From Methylophilaceae bacterium (GTDB lineage: Bacteria > Pseudomonadota > Gammaproteobacteria > Burkholderiales > Methylophilaceae), in the NCBI GenBank assembly GCA_028355955.1, contig JAOMTQ010000008.1, positions 1 to 48,978 of the forward strand: a DNA stretch of 48,978 nt, read 5' to 3'. Numbering within the stretch: the first letter of the stretch is position 1; each line of letters starts with the position of its first letter. Made by a program: the position numbers and the translations under genes. The notes beneath the pieces were generated by a model. The model was not told the origin of the DNA. It saw only the letters and a list, made by a program, of their open reading frames with translations, and made no database searches. Positions 43,090 through 48,978 of this stretch are shown here, piece after piece.

Positions 43090-43104
43090 TAAAAGCACCC
43101 AAAT

Positions 43105-43479
43105 ATGAAAAAATTACTCTTATTTTTACTTCTTCCAAGTATTGTTTGTGCCGAACCTTTGAGTGTGGACCTTATTTGTGAGGGAGAGGTAATATTATTT
43201 TGTGAGGATGGAACACCATGCGTGAAAGAACCAGCAATCGAAAAAATTAAAATATCAGGCAGTACACTTATTCATAAGCTCCACGGGAATCATTTTTTAA
43301 ATATTGACAAAAACACTGTCAGCTTGGAAGAATTAGATGTAGATGGCTCCATAGGCTTTTCTTTCTTTATAGATCGGAAAACAGGTCAAATTGAAATTAT
43401 CAGTAGATGGCAAAAACCCTATGAATACAGGGGGGTTTGTGCCATTGAACCGTTACCAGAGCAGCTAAAAATTGATTAA
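43105..43479 (+). CDS. Secreted protein of unknown function with CEGE motif
   Basis: The 124-residue protein has a signal peptide MKKLLLFLLLPSIVCAEP and then LSVDLICEGEVILFCEDG, with four cysteines in the mature part. Its start is like that of the protein at 33809-34357 (signal peptide MKKLLLL..., then hydrophobic-CEGE-x-V/I-L). The rest is beta-rich (KIKISGSTLIHKLHGNHFLN). It is presumably periplasmic. No named family recognised. It overlaps the next frame by 8 bases and begins 15 bases from the divergent 75-residue gene. Confidence 0.65.
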   Translation: MKKLLLFLLLPSIVCAEPLSVDLICEGEVILFCEDGTPCVKEPAIEKIKISGSTLIHKLHGNHFLNIDKNTVSLEELDVDGSIGFSFFIDRKTGQIEIISRWQKPYEYRGVCAIEPLPEQLKID

Positions 43480-43795
43480 GGCAAGCTATTTTAAAGAGAA
43501 TTATTTAGAGATTATTTTAGCACTTTTGTATCTAAATGCTGCACTTCCTCATTCTGAAGCTTTTTATGCATACTTTAGAATCATCATGTATTTGCTAACG
43601 ATAGCACTGCTTATCAAAAGATGGCGTGTTCTTGGTCGCATATATATTGGTCTAATATTTATATTTTTATTGATAGATAATCCTATATATATCATAAACT
43701 TAAGAGATTTTATTTGGGTAATTTATGATTTATTAGTAATGCTTTTTTATCTTTTTGTTGTACGCACGTATCAAAAAAAAATAAGCTTAAATTAA
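43472..43795 (+). CDS. Hypothetical membrane protein (107 aa, TTG start)
   Basis: The 107-residue frame encodes about four hydrophobic helices: YLEIILALLYLNAAL, AYFRIIMYLLTIALLIKRW, IYIGLIFIFLLIDNPIYII and WVIYDLLVMLFYLFVVR. The only early start in frame is a TTG at 43472 that overlaps the upstream stop, suggesting translational coupling; the first ATG in frame would remove two helices. No family recognised. Confidence 0.55.
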   Translation: MIKASYFKENYLEIILALLYLNAALPHSEAFYAYFRIIMYLLTIALLIKRWRVLGRIYIGLIFIFLLIDNPIYIINLRDFIWVIYDLLVMLFYLFVVRTYQKKISLN

Positions 43796-43862
43796 TCCTA
43801 TTTTAGAAACTTTTGATGATTCAAACTGCCATATAATAAATTCAATGAACACAGGATATATT

Positions 43863-44303
43863 ATGAAATATTTAACCACTTTGATAGGTCTTTGTTTGTC
43901 CTTTCTTGTTATAGCTGATAATCATAAAATCAACACACAAAAAGAATACTTTGATAATGGAAAACCTAAATTCGAGGTGACATATAAGGATGGAAAGAAA
44001 AATGGTAAGGAAATTTTTTGGTATGAAAACGGTAATAAAATGATGGAAAGCTTCTTCGTAGATAGTCATGAGGAGGGCCTATGGCAGCAGTGGTACCCAA
44101 ATGGACAAAAGAAGATTGAAGTTAATTATTCTAAGGGTAAGTATAACGGCCTATGGCAGCAGTGGTATGACGACGGTCAAGTAAAAAAAAATGTAAAATT
44201 TGTTGATGGGAAAAAAAGTGGTATGGAGGTTAATTGGAAAAAAGATGGCACTATCAAATCTGAGATAATCTATGAGGATGGGAAAATTGTCAAAAGGCTT
44301 TAG
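43863..44303 (+). CDS. Secreted MORN-like/YwqK-type repeat protein
   Basis: From ATG 43863 the protein has 146 residues with a signal peptide ending near FLVIA. About five 22-24-residue repeats follow, of the type EYFDNGKPKFEVTYKDGKKN, WYENGNKMMESFF, WYPNGQKKIEVNYSKGKYNG and WYDDGQVKKNVKFVDGKKSG. This pattern is found in MORN-variant proteins called YwqK family. AGGA lies 6 bases before this ATG, favouring it over ATG 43845. Two repeats are nearly identical in DNA (44076-44095 and 44148-44167). A role as an antitoxin has been proposed for some relatives, but this one is exported, so I make no such claim. Confidence 0.75.
   Translation: MKYLTTLIGLCLSFLVIADNHKINTQKEYFDNGKPKFEVTYKDGKKNGKEIFWYENGNKMMESFFVDSHEEGLWQQWYPNGQKKIEVNYSKGKYNGLWQQWYDDGQVKKNVKFVDGKKSGMEVNWKKDGTIKSEIIYEDGKIVKRL
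44076..44167 (+). repeat. Exact 20-base intragenic repeat, period 72
   Basis: GGCCTATGGCAGCAGTGGTA occurs at 44076-44095 and again at 44148-44167 in the MORN-like gene, exactly 72 bases (24 codons) apart and in frame. It encodes GLWQQWY in both repeats. The identity at silent sites points to a recent duplication or gene conversion of one repeat unit. Confidence 0.85.
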
Positions 44304-44314
44304 TTAGATAAGTC

Positions 44315-44554
44315 CTATAGAATTAAAGCTCCGTGCTTTATTGAAAGATAAAAGATACCAATAATACTGCCCAGCAGGATTAAAAATATTGTGCTTAGCT
44401 TTAATAGATACTTTTTTCGAAAGGCTTTATCGTAAATCAGGGAATAAATTGCAGTCACAAGGAATAAAAATCCTATAACGAGTAAAAATCCAGTAGCACT
44501 TAGGATAAGGCTGTTTAAACCCATCATCCAATTAATTATCTGATCAATTGTCAT
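44315..44554 (-). CDS. Hypothetical two-helix membrane protein (79 aa)
   Basis: The 79-residue protein MTIDQIINWMMGLNSLILSA... has two hydrophobic segments, SATGFLLVIGFLFLVTAIYS and LLKLSTIFLILLGSIIGIFY, separated by a basic loop (KAFRKKYLLK). This is a helical hairpin with the loop on the cytosolic side. It converges on the MORN-like gene with 11 bases between the ends. No family recognised. Confidence 0.55.
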   Translation of the reverse strand: MTIDQIINWMMGLNSLILSATGFLLVIGFLFLVTAIYSLIYDKAFRKKYLLKLSTIFLILLGSIIGIFYLSIKHGALIL

Positions 44555-44651
44555 ATTAAATTGACTATACCAAATGTTTTCTTAAATAAAATGGTTTTAA
44601 AATTTCTAGTGTAGAATTGAGTTGTTAAAATTACATAGTAAGGCTTAAACC

Positions 44652-45188
44652 ATGAACAAACTTATACCTTTCATTGCAGCAATTTTATTGGTATTTTCTC
44701 AAGTTGGCTTCACCGCTTCCAAAGCAGAAATAGATGCAGAAATAAAAGCTGCTCTTGATGAGCTATATAAAACAACACCTGCTGCAAAAGAGCTTGCCTC
44801 TAAAGCTAAGGGAATATTAGTTTTCCCGAGTATTGTAAAAGCAGGGCTTGTAATTGGTGGGGCGTATGGTGAGGGAGCTTTGGTTATTGAGGGTAAAAAG
44901 GTTCAGTACTACAATAATATTTCTGGTTCTATTGGTTTTCAGCTAGGCGTAGAGAAGCGATCTGAAGTTTATATGTTCCTTAAAGCAGATGCGCTTAAAG
45001 AATTCAGGAATTCAAGTGGGTGGAGTGGTGGTGGCGATGCGAGTGTCGCTGTGGCTGTTTGGGGTGCAGGTGGTGTCGCTAACGTAGACTCGATTAAAGA
45101 GCCTGTTGTCGCATTTGTATTTTCTCCAAAAGGCTTAATGTATAACCTCACATTAGAGGGTAGTAAAATAAATAAAATTGATAAATAG
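44652..45188 (+). CDS. SYLF-domain (YSC84-like) secreted lipid-binding protein
   Basis: The 178-residue protein has a signal peptide ending near GFTASKAE. The SYLF domain then shows AALDELYKTTPAAKELASKAKGILVFPSI near residues 33-61 and VKAGLVIGGAYGEGALVIEG, with NISGSIGFQLGVEKRSEVYMF and the C-terminal VFSPKGLMYNLTLEGSKINKI. SYLF domains bind phosphoinositides in eukaryotes; the bacterial members are periplasmic or outer-membrane associated proteins of unknown role. It stands alone on the plus strand and converges on the DASS transporter with 16 bases between. Confidence 0.88.
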   Translation: MNKLIPFIAAILLVFSQVGFTASKAEIDAEIKAALDELYKTTPAAKELASKAKGILVFPSIVKAGLVIGGAYGEGALVIEGKKVQYYNNISGSIGFQLGVEKRSEVYMFLKADALKEFRNSSGWSGGGDASVAVAVWGAGGVANVDSIKEPVVAFVFSPKGLMYNLTLEGSKINKIDK

Positions 45189-45204
45189 TTTAAGAGATTG
45201 CTAA

Positions 45205-46659
45205 TTAAAAGAGCTTTTCCAAAGATGCTGGTAGGAGATAGTGACTTACCAGTGCAATAATCAGAATACCAATCAAGTTTAAAATAAACCCAGCCTTAAT
45301 CATATTGCCAATCGTAATCTTTCCTGAACCATAAACAATGGCGTTAGGCGGTGTCGCCACAGGTAGCATAAATGCTAAGCTTGATGCCATAACGAGTGGG
45401 ATGGCAATCGATATAGGGGCAACTGAAATTGCAACGGCAATGGATGTGGCAATCGGTAAGAAAGTGGACGTGGTAGCTGTATTTGAAGTTAGCTCGGTGA
45501 GAAAGACAATAAAGGTCGTGATTATGAGAATGATTAACCAAGGCTTGAGTTCAACTAACAAACTAAATGACGTTCCAAGCCACTGTCCTAAACCTGAACT
45601 ACTAATGGAACTTGCTAAAGAGAGACCACCGCCAAATAAAAGCAAAAGCCCCCAGGGTAATTTTTTTGTTTCATCCCATTCTAAAAGATTAGTTTTCTCA
45701 TTATCAGACGGCAAGATAAATAAAATAATGGCAGCCAAAATAGCAATACCTGCGTCAGTCAGTCCTAATAGAATTTCATGATATTTCAAATATGGTCTGC
45801 CTATCCATAAGCTCGCCGCAACCAAAAAGATAATAAAAACTTTTTTTTCATCTCGACTAATGTTCCCTAATTTCTCTAAACCCTGATTTATTTTACTTTT
45901 GGTCACAGCGTTAATTTCAAACGTGGAAGGATAAATAATTTTTGTCAGAATGATGAAGGATGCTACAAGCATTATTAATCCTATCGGTAGTGCAATTTTC
46001 ATCCAGTCTAGAAATGAAATATCGATATTGAAATTTTCTTGCATAAAGCCTGCGAATACAATATTGGGTGCTGTTCCAATCAAGCTTGACATACCACCAA
46101 TTGAAGAAGCATATGCAATACCTAAGAACAGGGCAATTTCAAAGTTTTTTATCTGTTTATTCGACAAACTTGGCAGTGCTTCTTTGATATTGACGCAGAT
46201 AGCTAAGCAGATAGGGAGAAGCATTAAAGTTGTTGAGGTGTTCATCACCCACATACTGATAAAAAATGAGATACACATAAACGATCCCACAATACTTCCA
46301 GCCGATGCATTTACTTTTGATACCACTGATAAGGCTAGTCTTTTATGCAGGCCTGATCTTTGAATGGCTAATGCTAATATAAAACCCCCTAGAAATAAAA
46401 AAATGTGAGGGTTTGCATAAGATATAGCAGTCTCTTTAAGTGATGAAATTTGAAGTAGAGGAAAAACAGCAAGCGGAACAAGGGCTGTGACAGGCAAGGG
46501 GACTGCTTCTGTTCCCCACCAAGCGGCCATCAGGAGTGCAACAGCAGCAACGTGCCAGCCTTCAATAGATAATGATGCTGGTGATGGATTTAAAATAACA
46601 GAAAAGAATAAAAGCAAGCCGATCCAAAAACCTAATTTTTTATAAGACTGATTATGCAA
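45205..46659 (-). CDS. DASS-family (SLC13) sodium/anion symporter
   Basis: This is a 484-residue inner-membrane carrier with about 11-12 hydrophobic segments. It carries both signature SNT motifs of the family: WVMNTSTTLMLLP near residue 140 and LTSNTATTSTFLPI near residue 395, with VATPPNAIVYGSGKI in the C-terminal helix hairpin. Members import dicarboxylates, citrate, sulfate or related anions with sodium. I cannot read the substrate. It precedes nothing on its own strand to the left and follows the DUF6356 gene by 9 bases, so it is the last gene of a dhaL-dhaK-DUF6356-DASS unit. Confidence 0.93.
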   Translation of the reverse strand: MHNQSYKKLGFWIGLLLFFSVILNPSPASLSIEGWHVAAVALLMAAWWGTEAVPLPVTALVPLAVFPLLQISSLKETAISYANPHIFLFLGGFILALAIQRSGLHKRLALSVVSKVNASAGSIVGSFMCISFFISMWVMNTSTTLMLLPICLAICVNIKEALPSLSNKQIKNFEIALFLGIAYASSIGGMSSLIGTAPNIVFAGFMQENFNIDISFLDWMKIALPIGLIMLVASFIILTKIIYPSTFEINAVTKSKINQGLEKLGNISRDEKKVFIIFLVAASLWIGRPYLKYHEILLGLTDAGIAILAAIILFILPSDNEKTNLLEWDETKKLPWGLLLLFGGGLSLASSISSSGLGQWLGTSFSLLVELKPWLIILIITTFIVFLTELTSNTATTSTFLPIATSIAVAISVAPISIAIPLVMASSLAFMLPVATPPNAIVYGSGKITIGNMIKAGFILNLIGILIIALVSHYLLPASLEKLF

Positions 46660-46668
46660 AATAATTCC

Positions 46669-46851
46669 TTACTCGGCTTTTTTTAGTAAGGATTTAACAA
46701 GTTTCAGGCTGGTGAATTTGAAGAAGCATGGAAATATTGCATGGATGATAGAGGTGATACCTGCATATAGAAGAATAAAGCCTGCAATAAAAGCAAACTT
46801 AAAATGCGTCCAGTAAGTTTTTCCTGCTTCATTTAAATGTTTCTTAAACAT
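46669..46851 (-). CDS. DUF6356 family small membrane protein
   Basis: The 60-residue protein MFKKHLNEAGKTYWTHFKFA... continues FIAGFILLYAGITSIIHAIFP and ends with CFFKFTSLKLVKSLLKKAE. The pattern H-L-N-E-x-G-x-T-Y-x-x-H-F-x-F-A followed by one membrane helix and I-H-A-x-x-P matches DUF6356. Its function is unknown. The start lies 4 bases after the dhaK stop and its end 9 bases before the DASS gene, so it belongs to the same unit. Confidence 0.78.
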   Translation of the reverse strand: MFKKHLNEAGKTYWTHFKFAFIAGFILLYAGITSIIHAIFPCFFKFTSLKLVKSLLKKAE

Positions 46852-46855
46852 GCAC

Positions 46856-47860
46856 TTAATACCCCCATCGAAGATTTGATGTTAGAACAGATGAATCCCA
46901 ATGCTTTTTAATTTCGTCATCGAGCAAGCACATAGTAATTGAAGCACCAGCCATATCTAATGCCGTCGTATAATTCCCAACAAGAGAGCGAGAAATATAA
47001 ATTTGTTTCTCCTCAAGTTTCTCGGAAACGGCTTGATAAATTAAATATAGCTCTGATAAAGGGGTACCTGAAAATCCATTAACAAGAAGTAGAATGCCTC
47101 GTGGATCTTTTAAATCCAATGACTTTTCATCAAAGTCCTTTAAGATTGCCGAAAGCATATCCTCCACAATATGATGCGCCATTCTAATTTTATCTCTCTT
47201 TCTGCCAGGTTCGCCATGAATACCAACACCAAATTCAATTTCGTCAATACCAATATCAAAGGTTGGCTTACCTGCAGCAGGAATAATGCAACTGGATAGA
47301 GCCACACCAATGCTTGAACAATGATGATTTACCTTATCACCAAGCTCCTTGCATGATGATAAATCACCCCCCGCCTCAGCATGGCTACCTACAACTTTTT
47401 CAACGATCAGTGTTCCAGCTACACCTCTTCTGCCAGTGGTGTAGCTTGAATTAATAACAGCGGCATCATCGTTCGTTAAGACAGTCTGGTGATCAAAGTC
47501 GATCATTTCAGATGCCATTTCAAAATTCATAACATCACCTGAGTAATTCTTTACAATAAACAAAACACCTAACTTAGGCTGGCATTTTTCAACAGCAGCA
47601 ATCATTTGATCTGGAGTAGGTGAGGTAAAGACATGGCCTGGGCAGGCCACATCTAGCATTCCTTTGCCAATATAGCCTGTGTGAAGTGGCTCATGCCCCG
47701 ATCCACCACCGGAAACCAAAAGGACTTTGTTCGGATTGATCTCTTTTCGTGTCACAAAGATAGGATTAAGGTTGAGCGTGACTAGGTTATTATGGGCATT
47801 GGCAAAACCCTTTAAGCTATCAATAATGAAGTCGTCTGTTTTGTTTATAAATTTTTTCAT
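46856..47860 (-). CDS. dhaK: Dihydroxyacetone kinase, DhaK subunit
   Basis: DhaK binds dihydroxyacetone covalently through a histidine and presents it for phosphorylation. The 334-residue length is normal. It has LVSGGGSGHEPLHTGYIGKG near residues 48-67, DVACPGHVFTSPTPDQM, the IVKNYSGDVMNFEMA segment and the hemiaminal histidine in GVGIHGEPGR near residue 213. It works with DhaL, encoded 22 bases upstream. No DhaM phosphotransferase subunit is visible, so the phosphoryl donor (ATP or a PTS protein encoded elsewhere) is undecided. Confidence 0.94.
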   Translation of the reverse strand: MKKFINKTDDFIIDSLKGFANAHNNLVTLNLNPIFVTRKEINPNKVLLVSGGGSGHEPLHTGYIGKGMLDVACPGHVFTSPTPDQMIAAVEKCQPKLGVLFIVKNYSGDVMNFEMASEMIDFDHQTVLTNDDAAVINSSYTTGRRGVAGTLIVEKVVGSHAEAGGDLSSCKELGDKVNHHCSSIGVALSSCIIPAAGKPTFDIGIDEIEFGVGIHGEPGRKRDKIRMAHHIVEDMLSAILKDFDEKSLDLKDPRGILLLVNGFSGTPLSELYLIYQAVSEKLEEKQIYISRSLVGNYTTALDMAGASITMCLLDDEIKKHWDSSVLTSNLRWGY

Positions 47861-47882
47861 TTCACTTTAACTTTATTTAATT

Positions 47883-48500
47883 TCATTTAAGTTCTTTGCA
47901 AACAGTGCTGATAATTAATTGGCATGTTTTAGCACCCGGATCAATATGACCTATGGCCCTTTCTGCTAAGCCAGCAGACCTACCTTTCGATGGCATCATA
48001 TCTTTTGTTGCAACCACACCCGCTATTGCAACCGAATCAATTTCTTTAATTAATTGGTGTTTTTCACATCCTTCATCGGCTAGTGATTGAAGCTTTTCTG
48101 AAACAGGAATCAATACATCGAGCATTGTTTTATCACCTAATTTTGACTTACCTCTATCCATAATTGATTCTACGCCAGAAGTAAAACCTTTACTAAATTG
48201 TTGAAGATTAGTTTCACCTGAAGTCTCCTTGGCTAAGGCTAGAAAGAAACTGGCAAATAAAGGTCCTGACGCACCCCCAACAGATGTCATTAATGTCATA
48301 CCTATTTTTTTGAAAGCTTGATCGGGTGGGAGGGTAGTGAGTTCTGATTTGATTGACTGAACAGCTATACTACCTCTTTTTATATTGATATAGTGGTCAC
48401 CATCACCTATAGCTCTATCTAAGAACTCTATCTCCTCCTCAGAATTAAGGATTGTTTGAACGACGCTATCAATACATTTAATAATAAAACCGTTGGTCAT
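47883..48500 (-). CDS. dhaL: Dihydroxyacetone kinase, DhaL subunit
   Basis: DhaL is the ADP/ATP-binding subunit that phosphorylates DhaK-bound dihydroxyacetone. The 205-residue protein has the Mg-nucleotide loop DRAIGDGDHYINIKRG near residues 26-41, SVGGASGPLFASFFLALA near 69-86 and the C-terminal GRSAGLAERAIGHIDPGAKT. It is the first gene of the minus-strand unit at this end and starts in front of a 98-base spacer. In a methylotroph, dihydroxyacetone kinase could recover DHA formed from sugars or formaldehyde chemistry, but this is inference. Confidence 0.93.
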   Translation of the reverse strand: MTNGFIIKCIDSVVQTILNSEEEIEFLDRAIGDGDHYINIKRGSIAVQSIKSELTTLPPDQAFKKIGMTLMTSVGGASGPLFASFFLALAKETSGETNLQQFSKGFTSGVESIMDRGKSKLGDKTMLDVLIPVSEKLQSLADEGCEKHQLIKEIDSVAIAGVVATKDMMPSKGRSAGLAERAIGHIDPGAKTCQLIISTVCKELK

Positions 48501-48598
48501 AAGTCAAACTTAAAAGAGATAAAAATCCTAGTATAAAATGAATCTTTTAACTTGAATATAGTCTTTTAATATTACGAATTAATTATGGATAAACTGTT

Positions 48599-48727
48599 AT
48601 GGTAAGTAAAAATGAAAAAGAAGAATGCCCAGCACACAAATGTAAGCCCTTTATGCTGATGTCATATGTTGCAGCAGTTTTTTTGATATTAGGTATCTGC
48701 GCATTTGCAAAATATCTCTTTTTTTAA
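48599..48727 (+). CDS. Small Cys/His membrane peptide (42 aa)
   Basis: A 42-residue frame from ATG 48599 encodes MVSKNEKEECPAHKCKPFML followed by the single hydrophobic helix MSYVAAVFLILGICAFAKYL and FF. The short hydrophilic N-terminus contains C-P-A-H-K-C, a possible metal or disulfide site next to the membrane. The gene is divergent from dhaL and converges on the partial gene at the right edge with 3 bases between. No ribosome-binding site stands out. No family recognised. Confidence 0.5.
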   Translation: MVSKNEKEECPAHKCKPFMLMSYVAAVFLILGICAFAKYLFF

Positions 48728-48730
48728 AAT

Positions 48731-48978
48731 TTAATTTAATTTTTGAACCCCAACAAATCGTTTAAATTTTTCAAGATAAACTTTATCTTTTTTGGATAAC
48801 TCAATAGGCTTAAAGTACTGAGAAAATTTAGAGTTATTTCTTCTGATGTACGTCACAGTTTCTCCATAACTGATAGTTTTTGACTCAGCTTCCTCAACAA
48901 AAACTTCTTGTCTTAACTCTATGACCTCAAATGGCATCTTATTTGTAAAATTGGTAACCAGTCGCAATTGCTGATCTT
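48731..48978 (-). CDS. Hypothetical protein, partial (5' end beyond window)
   Basis: The frame is open to the right edge of the window, so the N-terminus is missing; the TTG at 48967 is the only internal start and need not be used. The visible 80-odd residues are charged and beta/alpha mixed: FEVIELRQEVFVEEAESKTI, YGETVTYIRRNNSKFSQYF and a basic C-terminus KKDKVYLEKFKRFVGVQKLN. No signal or membrane segment is seen in this part, and I do not recognise the family. Confidence 0.55.
   Translation of the reverse strand, partial: DQQLRLVTNFTNKMPFEVIELRQEVFVEEAESKTISYGETVTYIRRNNSKFSQYFKPIELSKKDKVYLEKFKRFVGVQKLN

Noticed and set aside
45338-46363. Plus-strand frames inside the DASS transporter gene
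   Set aside because: Antisense shadows of a clear membrane transporter with intact family motifs.
1-48978. CRISPR array, insertion sequence, transposase, restriction-modification or other defence system
   Set aside because: No regularly spaced repeats, no terminal inverted repeats around a transposase frame and no recognisable defence proteins were found on either strand.

Overview
The window looks like chromosomal DNA from a small, AT-rich, streamlined proteobacterium. The order gloB, a YafS-like methyltransferase, rnhA, dnaQ, and the run rne, rluC, HAD phosphatase, Rieske protein, sppA, are typical of beta/gammaproteobacteria. Short spacers, overlapping genes and the style of the porin suggest a low-GC Methylophilaceae (OM43 / 'Ca. 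Methylopumilus' type). That placement is inference: the window holds no methylotrophy marker and no rRNA.

Layout. 0-5.6 kb, minus strand: a probable operon reading gloB, lytic transglycosylase mltD, a peptide-binding lipoprotein and two oligopeptide-type permeases; it runs off the left edge. 5.7-21.4 kb: housekeeping genes on both strands for nucleic-acid maintenance (rnhA, dnaQ, orn, rne), tRNA modification (queD, queG, tsaE, miaA), rRNA pseudouridylation, fluoride export, envelope proteolysis, amidase and pgi. 21.35-31.35 kb, minus strand: ten tightly packed genes that look like one operon. From its 5' end it encodes a CFA-family methyltransferase, DUF2878, DUF1295, a Blc-type lipocalin, an acyl desaturase, an FAD amine-oxidase-like protein, DUF1365, a second CFA synthase, a stand-alone MnmC oxidase-like protein and a TPR/SPINDLY-type O-GlcNAc transferase-like protein. 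The core is a membrane fatty-acid modification module. 31.4-33.7 kb: a small beta-barrel outer-membrane protein, a YbdG-like MscS channel and a 59-residue membrane protein.

33.7-40.0 kb is an accessory region: small secreted and membrane proteins of unknown function, a large porin, a secreted beta-propeller protein with a ferric-reductase-like membrane protein in visibly more GC-rich DNA, and a short putative lipoprotein. It lies between a tRNA-Glu(UUC) gene on the right and an imperfect direct copy of that tRNA's 3' end on the left, so it may be a relic genomic island; no integrase is present. 40.2-45.2 kb: glutamate decarboxylase with a DUF3313-like partner, then a patch of small secreted or membrane proteins, a MORN-like protein and a SYLF-domain protein. 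45.2-48.5 kb, minus strand: a DASS carboxylate transporter, a DUF6356 protein and dihydroxyacetone kinase subunits DhaK and DhaL. The right edge has a 42-residue Cys/His membrane peptide and a partial unknown gene.

I saw no CRISPR array, IS element, restriction or defence system. The parts most worth following up are the ten-gene lipid/tRNA/glycosylation operon and the possible tRNA-Glu island.
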